Shown: positions 45,441-58,761, numbered from the stretch's first letter. The stretch is 64,000 nucleotides of DNA from Zingiber officinale (GCF_018446385.1 NC_055992.1:100644947-100708946), one strand, 5' to 3'. Notes: generated by a model from the letters alone, not told the origin. A program made the numbers and translations.

Positions 45441-48400
45441 CTATCTTCATGAAAACCATATGAACTATTGTACCACATGTGAGGGGAAGCTTACCTCCTT
45501 TCGCTTGTGGTTTTTCTTAAGAAGAAAAGTATCCTAGGTGCCAAGGAAGGAGAGAGCTTCTTCTTCTTGTACCTCCTTTTGTTCCTCTTGCTTGAAAGGG
45601 ATAGATTTTGAAGGTCTCCTCTCTAAACTTAGTTTTTCTTGAAGAGAAGATTAGCTTAGCTCTCGGGCAAAGGAGAGGGAGGGAGTTCTTGGTTCGGTGA
45701 GGAATGAAGAAGAAAGAGGAAGGAGGAAGAAATGATTTAATCCCTTATTTTTCTTCTCCCAATCTATTTATTCCCTTGCCCATGAAACATGTCCTCATTC
45801 ACTCCCTCAACTCCTCTTTTCCCCCACTCCATTAATTCCCACGAAAATAGAGAGAGGGAGGGAAGTAGTAAATCCTTCTTTTGCTTGCTCCTTTTCTTAA
45901 CCAAGAGGGAAAAGAAGGTAAGCAACTTGGTTTTCTCTTGTTCTTTTTGCTTAGTTTTCTTTTCTCCTTTAACTAAATTTTTCATTCCTTTCTATCCAAT
46001 TATTTCTCCTTATCATAATGGTTATCATTCATCAATTTATCTCCATAAATTGTGGGAGGTTCAAGGTTCAATCCTTGACCTCACCTCTTCTTATTCTAAT
46101 TTTCTTTTGTTTTTGTTTTCCTTTTTCTTTTATTCTTATCATTTCTTTATGCTCTAAGGAAAATAATATTCATATACCTATTTTATAATTTCGTGGGTGT
46201 TACAGCTAAGATCCAATCTGGATCACTTAATGATTCTTCTATTATTTTGGGTTCGGTGTTAGAGATTAAAACTATTTGGCTTATATTTCTAAAGGTTGAT
46301 ATGGTTTGGACTCTTAAGTCTGGGTCGCCAATTATTTATTCAAGTGGATGACTTGGGTTAACTCTTATTATTCTAGTTGGTTCATTTTCTTGTGGTTGAT
46401 GTTCTTCTTCATATTCTTGACTTAGGTTTTCACTTACTCCCCCTTAACTTGTGCTACCTCTTATAAAATCAATTGGTTGAATCTGAGTTTGTTCTAAGTT
46501 TAGGGTAGATTCCTCAAACTTTACATTTATAGTTTCTTCAATTCTTAGTGTATTTTTGTTATAGACTCTGTACTCTCTATTGTTTAATGAGTAACCTACA
46601 AAAATATCATTTTCTACTTTTGAGGTAAATTTACCTAAGTGTTCTCTTGTATTTAATGTTGGTGCGGAAAGCACCAAATGATCGAACCTATGTTTTGATT
46701 ATGTCAAAGAGTTCAAAATTAAGATTATTTGTTGTCTGACAAGTTTGAATGAGATTGTAGGAAAGTCCTAAGTGTTCTTAGGCAAAAGTCCTAGTGGATT
46801 CTAGGCAGGTGGAAAACCCTAGGAGTGGTAACCCTAGGTCCTAGGGGGTGGTAACCCTAAGTGATGAAAAGTCCTAGATGCGGTTAGGAAGGTGAAAAAT
46901 CCTAGGGGGTGGTAACTCTAGGTGGAAAGTCTTGACGGGTCGAGCGCTTCAGGCAAAATCCTAGAGTCGGGGACTCTAGATTGAAATCCTGATGTCATGA
47001 ACCAGGTGGAAGTCTGGACGGGTTATGGAGCGAACGTCCAGCATGAAGACCGGAAGCTTCGGACGCTAAGCAAAAGTCCAGTTGATCTGGAGGATTAATC
47101 TGGCAACAAGTAATTTCTCCCGAGAGGAGTAATTTCTCCTAAGATGGAACAATAGACTTTGGTTCGACCTAGGGGTTCCGAGAAACTCGAAGTCAAAACC
47201 AGACAATCCGGTGACTGTCAAATACTTGTATTTATCTTATATTAATGTGCTAACTTGGTTTTGTATGATATACTTTGTTTATGGACTAATATACCTTGCA
47301 GGAATGAAGTTGCCCAAGGGATACTCGGATGAACAGTGTCCGAGGTGCCTCCGGGCTGTTGGAGGCACCTTGGGCGCCATGGCTGCAACTGTGCAGGGAG
47401 CAGGGCAGAAGGCGCCTTCTAAGGATGCTGAAGGTGCCTTGGATGCTGGATGGAGGGCACCCTCCATGTTTGGAGGCACCTTTGAGTGGATAATCAGCGA
47501 CCACAACGGAGCTTATCGACGACCGAGATTGGGGGGATTAGAGTTCGTTAAAGGCGCCTTCCAAGGAGCTTGAAGGCGCCTTCAATGACCCTATATAAGT
47601 AGGTCACAAATTGATGCATAGCACAGATCTGAAACTTGCAATCTTTCTTCCGTGTGCTGCTAACAAGACGATCCTGCGAAGTCATAACACTCTCCGACGA
47701 CCAGAAGCTCTCAATTTAAACATCATTGTTGTCAGTATAATATTTGATAACACTTTAATTATTGTACTCGTTTGTAATATTTCGGATTGATAGTGAATTG
47801 CCCAAAGTAAACACTCAACGAGTGTGGCCTTGAAGTAGGAGTCATCACAGGCTCCGTGTAATACATCAAAATATAACAAAGATTTAAAATAATTAAATGT
47901 TAATGTAATTAAATGATTTTAAGAGAAATAAATGGGTTTTAGTGGATAATATATCAGGAAGTAAGATTCTATGAATTTATAGAATTTTATGAATTTTTTT
48001 TAGATTTTAAATGACACGTTTTAGATTTTATAAGGATCAACGGGTAGGATTTAAAGCCTGTTTTGAAATACCCTATTTAAAGGAGTTGATTGAGATAAAG
48101 TTAGGCTTTTCATTATTAAACCCTAAGTTCGCTAATCTAATTGTGGTCGCCTCCTCTCGCACGCGCACACCGGCGCTGTGCGCTCGACCACAGTCGCATC
48201 CTTCCTACCGTCCACCGAGAACCCCTCCTCCAGCCATGGAGAGCAGCCCTACCCCCGTAAGCACCGGTGGCGGTTCGTCGTCACACCGTTCTCCTCTGCC
48301 GCTGCTCCGCAGTGTAATCCGACGCTACCGCGGCACCGTACACTGACACTGCCCACACCTAAGCAGATGCCACGTCTCGTTTGTTCCCGGTGATGACCTC

Positions 48401-48719
48401 CCATCTGCCGACGTGCGATTACGCTGCCATCGTCGACAACGCTATGCGATGACACCACTATTGCACATCTCGATGGACTGCCACAGCCTCGAGCCACCGC
48501 GTCGCCTTCCATTGCCTGCCGCGCGACGTCTCAAAGACCACACCACAGCTTGTTATAGCCACCGTCCTTCTCATCGGATGCCATTGTCGGACGTCACCAA
48601 CCTTGTTCAAGTTGTGGCGTGCTGAGCCACCTCTATTGCGACACAAGCCTCTTATTGCCATCGCTAGAAGTAACCATCACCTCTTGGTGGTCGTGGGGGT
48701 GCCACCTCCACGCACAATC

Positions 48720-50623
48720 TGTTGGTGCAACCTTAGGTCAAGGTTGACCTGATTGACCCAACTCGAGTTGACTTGACTCGAGTTGTATTTTGATGTTTGA
48801 CGAGAATAGAAAAGTTGTATCTTGATGTTTGACAAGAATACAAACTTGGAGATTGTGGGTGCAACCTTCAGTTAAGGTTGATCTGGTTGACCCGACTTGA
48901 GTTGACTTGATTCGATAAAGTCCAAGTATGGAGACTTGGCACGGGTAAAGTCCAAGTATGGAGACTTGGCACGGGAAAAGTCCAAGTATGGAGACTTGGC
49001 ACGGAAAAGTCCAAGCAGGGAGCTTGGCACGGGGAAAAGTCCAAGTATGGAGACTTGGCACGGAAAAGTCCAAGCAGGGAGCTTGGCACGGGAAAAGTCC
49101 AAGTATGGAGACTTGGCACGGAAAAGTCCAAGCAGGGAGCTTGGCACGGGAGAAGTCCAAGTATGGAAGCTTGGCATGGGAAGTTGGAGAGGGCTCGGGA
49201 GCTCGTTCTCTGGACCAGACGAAGTCGGAGAGGGCTCGGCAGCTCGTTCTCCGGACTAGGTCAGAGAGAGCTCGGGAGCTCGTTCTCTGGACCAGACAGA
49301 GTTGGAGAGGGCTCGGTAGCTCGTTCTCCGGACTAGGTCAAAGAGGGCTCGGTAGCTCGTTCTCTGGACCGGATGAAGTTGGAGAGGGCTCGGTAGCTCA
49401 TTCTCCGGACTAGGTCAGAGAGGGCTCGGTAGCTCGTTCTCTGGACCGGATGAAGTCGGAGAGGGCTCGGTAGCTCGTTCTCCGGACTAAGTCAGAGAGG
49501 GCTCGGTAGCTCGTTCTCTGGAGCAGATGAAGTCGGAGATGGCTCGGTAGCTCGTTCTCCAGACTAGGTCAGAGAGGGCTCGGTAGCTCGTTCTCTGGAC
49601 CGGACGTGGAAGTCGGAGAGGGCTCGGTAGCTCGTTCTCTGGACCGGACATGGAAGTCGGAGAGGGCTCGGTAGCTCGTTTCTCCAGACTAGGTCAGAGA
49701 GGGCTCAGTATCTCGTTCTCTAGACCGGGAAGGCTTTAGGATTTAGGGCTGGGAAGCTCTAAGGCATTGGATCGGTCTGGTGACCGATCCAGTGATACTC
49801 AGGTTTATCTGATCGGTCTGGTGACCGATCAGTAACCAAACAGTGGTTCGCTGTAGGTTATCTGATCGGTCCACAGACCGATCAGAAAACGATCAGGAAG
49901 CTACTGATCGTTGCCTGATCGGTCCACAGACCGATCAGGCTTTAAAGCCAACCCTCACAGAGATGGCTGACCGGTCTGGGGACCGATAAGCCTAGGGCCT
50001 GATTGGTCCACAGACCGATTAGATGGCTCCCAGACCGATCAAGGTGGAGCCTGATCGGTCCATGCCTAGCCGTTGCGACACAACGGCTAGATTTCTGTGT
50101 TGCTCTTTGTCTTCTTCACAAGTGCAGCAGGTGCAGGATATATATCGAGGTCGAGGGCCTCTATAGGAACGGTTCTTGCTCTTCCTCCTTACTGCGATTT
50201 GAGCTTTGTTGAGCTCCTCTTTGCTGAAGCTTCGTGTGAGCTTCCCTCGACTGGTTGATCAGCTGCTGTTGGCATCATCCGTGAAGTTGCTGCTTCATCA
50301 ACGGACTCCAGTCGACGAGAAGAAGGCAAGCAAACTTGGTAGAGTGTATTTACATTTATATTATCCATGTTTCTTGCTTTATTTCTTGTACTCCTTTATT
50401 GCTGTTGCAAAAGAGATTATGGCGAGGTTTCTCCACCCAGAAGGAGTTCTTATTAGCCAGTTTTTCGGGGTCTCATTCACCGACAGATTGATAGGATTCG
50501 TCCACCTTACGGACACGCTGAGGAGTAGGAGTATCATCTCCGAACCTCGTTATATCGTTGCGTTTGAGGTTTGCCCTTTTCCATTTTCGTTTCTACGTTT
50601 ATTTCCTCTGCGCTAACCTAAAT
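48720..50623 (+). mobile_element. Copia-type LTR with three kinds of internal tandem repeat
   Basis: It starts TGTTGGTGCAACCTTAGGTC and runs to about 50623, where another LTR-like start follows, so its 3' end is missing or displaced. Internal repeats are units of about 26-35 bp (AAGTCCAAGTATGGAGACTT) at 48917-49170, units of about 36 bp in pairs (GAGAGGGCTCGGTAGCTCGT) at 49183-49720, and palindromic units (CTGATCGGTC-CACA-GACCGATCAG) at 49769-50060. No gag or pol is attached. Confidence 0.65.
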
Positions 50624-51430
50624 TGTAGTCGGGCCGGGAAGGGGTTCCCGGCGACGACCCTCCGACGCTCAAGTCAGGCAAGCAAGCAGTGAAAAAGTGG
50701 CTCTCCAAATATTAGAACGCGTACCTCCGGCGAAGGATGAGGGCCTTTATATAGGGCAGCGGAGAAGCGAGTGTACACATACCGAGGTGTACACGTGTCC
50801 GTGGCCCATACCCCAGTAAGGGCATGTCAGCGAGCTTACCTGACCCATACTGCTACAGTCCAAGCATGTCCTCGATGGGACAGCGGAACCCCCTGTCATA
50901 AGATTTGGAGTATGGCCTACATGTGGAACATACCCGCTGTCAGAAAAAGATGTCACTTGTCCTTTTGCCCTTACTCCCTGGAGGGCGTCCGGCCGGCCAG
51001 CTTCCGCGACATCCGGCCGGACATATACGGTGGTTTACTTAGGGAGATTCTCAATCACGTGTTTTGTGGAGACTATTAGCAGTATGCTACCTGATGGCTT
51101 TGGTCGAGCGTGCAGTCCGATCGACCCTGCGATCTTGTCCGCTGAGCGCCGGAATCCTGACTTTCGACAGGGCGCCTTTAACCATCAACTAGACACCGGA
51201 CGGCCGCCCGGCCAGTCGAACCCACCCCTCTCCGACCGGCCACCTGCCACTTTGACTTCCACGTGGCGTTGACTCCACCGGACGGGGGGCCCCTGTTCTT
51301 ACAACCGGATCACTTGCCTCCCCTTCAACTCTAGTCGAAGGAGGCGATTAGTCCGACTGACTGGACTGTTAGCCTAGCCGGGCGGCGCCTTCAGGCACAC
51401 CTAATCCGCTCAGCTTTTCACAGGGATGAC
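50624..51430 (+). mobile_element. LTR-like segment related to 1475-2185
   Basis: It starts TGTAGTCGGGCCGGGAAGGG and contains the ACCCTCCGACGCTCAAG block, a TATATAGGGCAGC promoter-like site (50756) and a GC-rich end (CCACCGGACGGGGGGCCCCT). The opening blocks match the fragment at 1475. The right border is not defined by a visible duplication. Confidence 0.55.
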
Positions 51431-51433
51431 ATT

Positions 51434-51880
51434 TAGTAACCGGATAAGTCTTGTATACAAAAAGTGTGATGGAAACGTGGTGGTATTTCTTGTACTATAC
51501 GTAGATAACATTTTTGGTAGTTGGAAACAATATCAAAATGTTGTCAGAAGTTAGGGTATGGTTGTCCAAACAATTCGATATGAAGGACTTGAGAGAATGT
51601 ATATATTCTTGGGATCAAAGTAATAAGGGATCGCAAGAAAAGAATATTTTACTTATCCTAAGCTTCATATATCGAAAAAATCCTTGCTCGTTTTAAGCAT
51701 GCAAAACTCCAATAAAGGTTTCTTACCTTTTTGGCATGAAGGAACTTTATCTAAAGAAATGTCTCCGTATACATCAAAGGAGATAGAGGAAATGAAGGCA
51801 GTTCTTTATGCTTCGGCTGTCGGAAGCCTAATGTATGCTATGCACGAGATCATAAATCTGTTTTGCCAAGGGCATAGTTA
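51434..51880 (+). mobile_element. Copia reverse-transcriptase fragment
   Basis: Traces of the Copia RT end are visible: a YVDN-like block, WLSKQFDMKDL and, further on, EEMKAVLYASAVGSLMYAM. Orientation is + and opposite to the outer element, so this is a separate insertion. Only a broken fragment remains. Confidence 0.65.
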
Positions 51881-51894
51881 GCAGATATCAAAGT

Positions 51895-52640
51895 TGTAAC
51901 GCTCCGCCCCTCCTGCTAAGGCGACGGGGGTTACTTGCGACACATACATACTTAACACAGCGGAAGTCTTACTTAGAGAATTTTAAAAAAAACATTTTCT
52001 TACTTAAAAATTCACCATAGATATAAAAGAAATCTTCAGGGATTTCAAAATTATCGGTTAGAGTGTCAAAGTCACGCTGATCAAATCGTGACTGCATGGT
52101 AGTGTACCAAGGGCCAAGGGACTGGTCTTCGGGATGGGAAGAGCTAGCCATGGGCCGATCGGAAGAAATCAAAAAGGCAGGAGAAAAACAACAGCAAGCG
52201 AAAAGAGGTTTCAAGGATTGAAACTGGGGAGAGAAATACGGAGTAAACACCAGAAATAAGAAAGAAAAGGTATAGAGCCTTACCGCGAGGAAAAAGGATC
52301 AAGGAAGAGGCGTCGGAAAGCGTCGGAAAGCAGGAATGGAATCGCCGGAGCACCGAAACACCAGAGACAAGGGTAGAAATCGCGAAAACAAGTGAGGGGA
52401 ATAGGAGAGAGCGAAGATTTTATATAGCGGGGGTCGGGCGGCCTCCGCCGTTGGATCCAGGTCACGGGAATCAAAGTGCACATCGCGCTGTCCATTTCGA
52501 ACCGCCTCGATCCCATCAAAGCACCACACCGCCGCCGCCGTACGATGATGACAGTTCGCCACGTGGCGTTCGGTCATTCGATGCATTTAATGAGCGCACG
52601 CTCAGCCTTAATGTCGAAGATTGGCACGGGGATCTGATTT
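51895..52640. mobile_element. Fragment with the same LTR start as the 42719 solo LTR
   Basis: TGTAACGCTCCGCCCCTCCT and the next 100 bp match the opening of the solo LTR at 42719 (shared AAGTCTTACTTA and TTCACCAT). After that it departs from it; 52050-52160 has a minus-strand frame with gag-like character. The right border is uncertain. Confidence 0.5.
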
Positions 52641-54284
52641 TGCATTTTTTTTTGTAAGTTGATGTGGGTTTGGAGTCTAGTCCGGTGGTTACAGGTTTTG
52701 TGGTTAATGACTTTTGTTAGTCATACATTCATATTTCTTTGTGATTTCCGTTATGTTTATTTCCAACCGTGTGGGTTGTTATTAACTGCGTGGTTGTTTA
52801 TTTTGTTTATTTCCAGCCGAGTGGATTGAATATATATAACTGCGTGGTTGACAATATATTTCAGTCATATGTGGTTGATGTATTTTGTATGTATGTATGC
52901 TTCAGATTGTCACCGGTACAGGGGGTATGCTACCGAAATTTTTGTCTGGCAGGGACTCCTCTGGGGCGTGACACTCCGAACCAAGTAAAACCAACTTGTG
53001 TCATTGTTTTTCTTTAATTGTTCTTATTCCGCTGTGATTTACTCGATTATTTTAAAATGAACGAATTAGTCACGAGTGTTATTCGCCCCCCTAGCACACT
53101 ACGCTCCTACATTTAATATATAGACTATACATCTGAATACTTTAAAATAGTTGATATTGGGTATGTTCTTATAATAGAGTTCGAATGAAGTCTTATTATT
53201 ATTTTATTTATTGTGGTTTTGTTTTGTACATAGCGTGCTATATTAACAGCTTCTGCTCAAAAATATTTTAGAAGTTTATATTCGTTTAGCATTGTCCTGG
53301 AGGCTTCAAGTAGGGTTCTATTATTTCTTTCCACTATTCCATTTTGTTGGGGTGTTTTAGGGTAGAAAAATTCATAATGATACCCATTTTCATTGCAAAA
53401 TTGATTAAAGTTGTGATTTTTAAACTTACCTCCGTTATCACTTCTAATTCGTTTAATTTTTTTTTATCTTTTTTATTTTTAGTTTGTTTGCAAAAATTAC
53501 TGAAGATTTCAAAAGTTTCATCTTTATTTTTTAAGAATTTTACCCAGGTGAATCTTGAGTAATCATCTATTATTACTAGGCAATAAAAACTTCCATTTAT
53601 GGATTTGATTCCATGGGAGTCAAATAGGTCCAGATGTAGTAATTCTAGTATTGCATTAGTTTGAGTTTGATTAGTTGATTTGTGTATTGACTTGGTTTGC
53701 TTTCCTTGTTGACAAGCATTACAGATTATTGAATCTAAGTTGGGTAATTTTGGTAAGTCTCTAACTAATCCATTTAATTTTGTTAAGTTTCTAAAGTTGG
53801 TGTGGGACATTCTTCTATGTCATAACCAGATTTCTTCCTTTTGGGTCAAGTGACACTTAAGTGAAAAGATGGTCAGGTTAATTATATAGATGTTGTCCCT
53901 TCTAAGCCCTTTGAGATTTATATTAGGATTATCTATGTATTTAATTAAGCATTCAGATGATAAGAACCTAACCTTATATCCAGAATCACACAACTGACTA
54001 ATAATAAATAGATTGTATTTGAAATTATCAACAAGTAATACTTTTTTAATAATAAAGTTAGTTTTGAGTTTGATATTACCTATCCCAATTACATTGAGTT
54101 TGTCATTGTTTCCAAAGGCAACTGTTCCTAAGTTTTTGTATGCTAGTTAAGCTAACTTGATGTGATTCTCAGTCATGTGTCTGGAATAACCACTACCCAA
54201 TATCCATTTGGCTTTCTACAAAAGGTAGGAGTCATTAACTACATTAAGGATTAAGCTTTTAAGTATAATTCTTAATTTATTTTC

Positions 54285-54515
54285 ATTCATTTAATTTACT
54301 TTAATTAATTTTATTTTAATTTAATTTAATTAATTCTAATTAAATTTATTTTTAATTAATTTAATATATTTAATTAATTTTTAATTAAATTAAATTAATT
54401 TAATTTAATTTAATTTATTTTAATTAATTAAATTTAATTTAATTAACTTTAATTTATTTTAGTTAATTTAATTTTAATTTATTTTATTTTATTTTATTTT
54501 AATTTTAATTTCAAA
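54285..54515. repeat. Low-complexity TTTAATTAATT tract in the Copia region
   Basis: About 230 bp composed almost only of T and A, built from TTTAATT and TTTTAATT words. It interrupts the region between the gag and integrase parts of the outer element and is best read as a microsatellite-like expansion. Confidence 0.8.
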
Positions 54516-57500
54516 TTCTTAATCATCTCACCCGATCTATATTTTCAATCAGGAAATCCTATAATTTTCTGAGATAAGTTAAGTTTAATTTCAGAAATGG
54601 ATTTAATTTTGTGTTAGATTCAAATTTAGTCTTGGGTTCAACAAGTAGAAATTCTTTGATAAACTTCTAAGCTATAGTGAGTCACCTGGACATCATTAGA
54701 GTAATCATGCCTTCGAAAATTTTCAAATAGTCCTCCTATCCACTGAACTTAATAACAAAACTTTGGTCTAACCGGTTGGGATTAGTAAGGAGTAATTTCA
54801 ATTAGTTTCACTCAACTAAATGCACCAGGCCAAAGTTATATCTTTCTAGACATGCATAGACAAAGCTTCCCTAACCTATTATCATCTAAAACTTTTTCAG
54901 TACCGTTTATCAAGTTAAACTTTTGTCTTTATTTAACTTAGTCCTAATTATTCAGCCAGATAAACTATTATTTTGGAGGTGCCAGCTAATTTGGAATCTC
55001 CTCCTAAATTATTGAGCTAAATTTAAGTTTTAGATTCGTGTCAATTTTTATAATTATATTAAACTTAGTTATAGTTGGAGTTTAGGTTAATTTTGGTTCT
55101 ACTTAATTTAGGTTGATTTAATTTTTTTTTATTCCTTTGGTTTGAATTTATTGAAGGTTTAATTTTGGAGGTTGAGAGTGAGTTATTTGATTTATTTTGA
55201 TTGATATAGTAAATTTTGTTTGTAGGGACATAGTATTGATTGACTCCTACTTGCGTAGTTAGGCACACTTTTGGAACTCGGACCTTAGTTTGATTTTTTA
55301 TTTTGATTTACCAGAAATATAAAGGTTTTGTTAGTTGAGCTAGACTTGTATCTAAGTCCGGATTTATTGTACACAGCTCTTTGTGATCCAAGTATCATGT
55401 CAAGGTACTTGGATCTAGTTGTGAATTTCTCTAGTAGTTCCTTTAATTCAACTACTTCGTCTTTCAATCTAGAATTGTCTTCTTCAAGTTTTGCAACTTG
55501 AATTTGGATTTCAGCTTGAATTAACTCAGTTGTTGAATCTGAATTTAGTTGATTATTAAGTATTTTATTTTCTTTGATTAGTTCGTTTATTTGATCTTCA
55601 GATACAGTCAATTTCTTATGTAAAGCACGCAATAGTTTAAAAAAAATCTTTTGCTTAAAGTAGATTGTACCTCATCGGAACCTTCCGAAACGAATGCGGG
55701 CTCGTGGCTTGATTCGGGTTAGGACCCGTTTTCTGATTCGCTTTTCGATTTTGGTATGTACGCCATCAGTGTGAGGTAGTTGGTATGTCTTAGTTCATCG
55801 TTGTCTGATTCCTCTGCGGACGATTTATCCCAAGTTACCTTGAGGGCTTTCTTCCTTTTGAGATTCGGGTAGTCGATCTTGTAGTGTCCCTTCTTGTTGC
55901 ATCCAAAGCATGTGATGTTTGACTTGTTGTTGGAGTTAGAAGTGGAGTTAATCTTCTGCAGGTCCTTTTTGAGAAAGTTCTTCTTTCTCCTAGTAAACAT
56001 CTTCCTTACTAGGCTCACTAGGTATTTTTCATCGTCTGAGTCTTGGTCAAACTCAACTTCAAGTTCTGGCTTGGTTCTGAATTTTTCTTTCAATGTTTCT
56101 GCAATAAAAGCAACATCTTTCTCGGGTTTGGCGTTAGTCTATTCGTGTAGCTCCAATTCATAAAAAAAATTCATCTAACTTTAACTTGGATAAGTTTCTC
56201 GAAATCTTATAGGCATCCATGATGGATGCCCACAATGCATTTCGAGGAAATGCGTTTAGAGCGTACCTTATAAGATCACGATTCTCCATCTGATGGCAGA
56301 TCATGTGAAGTCCGTTGAGGATGTCCTTCATCCTTACATGTAGCTAATTGGCAGTCTCACATTCTTGCATTTTTATATTAAATAATTTATTTAAATATAT
56401 ATATATCTTTTTTTGTTACCTTTGCAGCGTTAGTTCCCTCGTGTAGTTTAATGAGTTTGTCTCATAGCTCTTTGGCGTTTTCGTATGGGTCGACGCAATT
56501 CAGCTCCTCCTTTGTTAACCCGCACTAGATTGTGTTGAGGGCCTTGAAGTCAATCTGGGCCTTCTTCTTCATTTCCGGATTCTAATTTTCCTGGTTTATT
56601 GGAATTCCGGTGTCAATTAGCGTCTTGTACCCTTTGGTGACGCTGAACCATTGATCGAAGTTAGTTTTCAGGTACACCTCCATCCGTTTATTCCAGTATG
56701 GGAAATCGTCTCCGTTGAAAAGTGGAGGATGAACGGTGTTGTACCCTTCGTTTTGAACCATTTAGAGCTGTAGATAGAAAACTAAAGAAATGTATCAATA
56801 CTTGGTCTTGAATTAGCAGAGTTTTATATGAAAAGTAAGAAATTTTGAAGAACTCGAGCGGTGTTGCACCAACTTCGAGTTAAAAAGTGAATGAGAAATT
56901 GTTATTTGAAAGGGTAAATTCTACCCATTCAAATTGAATACAAAAAACCAAATTCGAAAACAATTCCCCCTGGTTTGATTGGTGGTTGCACCAATTCAAA
57001 GTAGAACCTGCTCTGATACCACTTGTTGGATCGAGTCGCACGTGAGAGGGGGGGTGAATCACATGGTTTTGAAAATCTCGTTCTTTTCAATTTTTAAATC
57101 AACATACGAACGCAGCGGAATAAGAGAATAGACAAACGAAAAAATAATATGAACACAAGTAGTTTACTTGGTTCGAAGCCTTTGACGACTCCTACTCCAA
57201 GACTCATGTCCCGCGAACTTATCAATGGGCAATCCACTAACAAACCTATTCTAGTACCTCCGGAAGAGGAGATCGAGTACAAAGATATTGAAAAAGTGTA
57301 ATAGACTACCGTTTTCGTTTGTATAAATTAAGTACAAAAAATTTTTTACCTTGTTACCGACACGTAGAGATCAAAGTGAAAGTGCACGAGTGTCAGTGTT
57401 GATCTGCCGACCTCGGAAGTCCTCGGAGCAGTTGTCGAGCGCAACAGCTTCGCAGCAAGAAGTCGGAGCAGTCGGAACATCAAATAAACGCATAGTAGCT

Positions 57501-58761
57501 CATATAATAGTTGTTAAATGAAGTTTGATCGAGACTGCCTTAAATAGGGCATGGAAGGCGCCTTTCATAGCCATTGAAGGCGCCTCAATATGGTAAATTT
57601 GACCCCTACTTCGCTATGTCTTATCTGCAACGGGGTCCAAAATTTATCCCTTGAAAGACACCTTCAAGCCATGAAGGCACCTTCGGGTACTGTTCATCCG
57701 AAGGTTTTTTGCTCCTTTTGCACTGCAAGTTGTGTTAGTCAAAATCTAAAACATCTAACCTGCAAAACAAAGTTAACACAATGATAATAAGAAATAGTAA
57801 TTAGCTCCTGTCCTCCTATAACCATAAACTAGTCAAGGTTTCAAATTAAGGATCCAAAATGAACCTAACTTGGACCGATACCTATTATCCCTCAACCTGG
57901 ACGCATTCTCATTTAGTCACTCTCCTCCAGTGACTTACCTTTACTTATCAATTTGTTGTTGGTTGACTAGCCTCTTAACCCAGCAGGTCTTCATAATAAC
58001 TGTCCGGTCCACAGACCCAACTGGACTTCTACCGATTATCCGGTCCCGCGGACCCAACTAGTCTTTCTACCAGATATTCGGTCGACCCGTTGACCTATCT
58101 GGACTTCTCACTGACTATCCGATCCCGTGGACCTAGCTAAATTTCAACATGATGTCCGGTCTTTCGGACTTGTCAATTGCAACATACTCGGTAAAGTAAT
58201 TAGATCACAAAATATCTAACTTAACTCTTTTATCATTCAATATTTATCAAAACCTAAATTACACCGATAATTTAATCTGCACTAACAAATTACACTCTTT
58301 TAGCATGTACTTTACCTTTAACAACCCTATATGGCCCTAAAATCTTCATCTTAAATACTTGTTGCGACAACAATTCCTTTGAAATTTTATTTGTAAAATC
58401 GTTTTCACTTTGCATATCATTTCTTAATGACAATTAAACAAGCCTATTTCGAAATTGAATTTGTTGATATAAGTTTACTAAAGCTTGATATGTCGTTCTA
58501 AGTCGTTTTCGCCTTACATGAAATCACGTGTCCAGATGCTTTGCGATGTGCTTAAGTTAGACATTATTTGTCGTGCAAAGTCGTGCAAGCATGACATGAT
58601 TAGGCTCATGGCAAAGTTAGCAGTAGGCAATATAAATTACTCATAAGATATTTATTTCTTTTTTTTCCCCATCTATTACATTATATACTTGTAATATTCA
58701 TATTCATAAAAACAAAAAAGCAAAATACATGTTAACAAGAAATCGATTCTGCTTAACAAAA

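Larger units (their letters stand above)
42719..46204. mobile_element. Solo LTR (probably Gypsy) inserted in the Copia element
   Basis: A 3486-bp segment starts TGTAACGCCCCGCCCCTCCT, ends GGGTGTTACA and is flanked by the 5-bp duplication GCTAA (42714-42718 and 46205-46209). It has TG...CA ends and no coding region, so it is a solo LTR. Its first 120 bp are nearly the same as the segment at 51895. The length and TGTAAC/GTTACA ends fit large Tekay-like chromovirus LTRs; the lineage is an inference. It carries two internal tandem arrays. Confidence 0.8.
47857..52973. mobile_element. Gypsy-like LTR nested in the previous LTR
   Basis: It starts TGTAATACATCAAAATATAAC, ends CTCTGGGGCGTGACA and is flanked by CTCCG (47852-47856 and 52974-52978). 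Across the junctions the host LTR reads on without a gap. Only the outer parts (47857-48719 and perhaps about 52640-52973) seem to be its own; the middle is filled by further elements. A chromovirus-like LTR is suggested by the end sequences. Confidence 0.7.
46657..53111 (+). mobile_element. Copia-type LTR inserted in the outer Copia, itself interrupted
   Basis: It starts TGTTGGTGCGGAAAGCACC, ends CGCTCCTACA and is flanked by TTTAA (46652-46656 and 53112-53116). Its own sequence is 46657-47856 plus 52979-53111; the rest is later insertions. The part at 47290-47610 (GGATGAACAGTGTCCGAGG, AAGGCGCCTTC, CCCTATATAAG) matches the LTR of the outer element in the opposite orientation, so it is a related LTR lineage. 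No internal domain is seen, so it is a solo LTR or fragment. Confidence 0.75.
38866..58287 (-). mobile_element. Broken Copia (Ty1) retrotransposon split by nested insertions
   Basis: The outermost element of the block runs on the minus strand. Its 5' LTR is about 57024-58287. The primer-binding site, inverse of TGGTATCAGAGC, is at 57010-57021. Gag with a zinc-knuckle-like motif spans about 55640-56770, integrase 53120-53810 and 46210-46656, reverse transcriptase about 41700-42710 and RNase H about 41300-41700. The left edge near 38866 repeats about 85 bp of the LTR start (TGTTAGATC against TGTTGGATC). Flanks AGTTA and AATTA may be a decayed target duplication. The element is clearly broken, with many interruptions in every domain, and is older than its insertions. 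A SIRE/Maximus-like lineage is suggested by LTR words but not shown. Confidence 0.8.

Noticed and set aside
48917-49170. Regularly spaced repeats that resemble a CRISPR array
   Set aside because: The units follow each other without unique spacers, they lie in an LTR, and the genome is a plant nucleus.
48738-49413. Long frames on both strands that read like a repeat protein (SPYLDFSRAKLPAWTF-type, METWHGKSPS-type)
   Set aside because: They are by-products of the 26-36-bp tandem repeats in an LTR; several frames on both strands are open at once and no start, family or splice pattern supports a protein.
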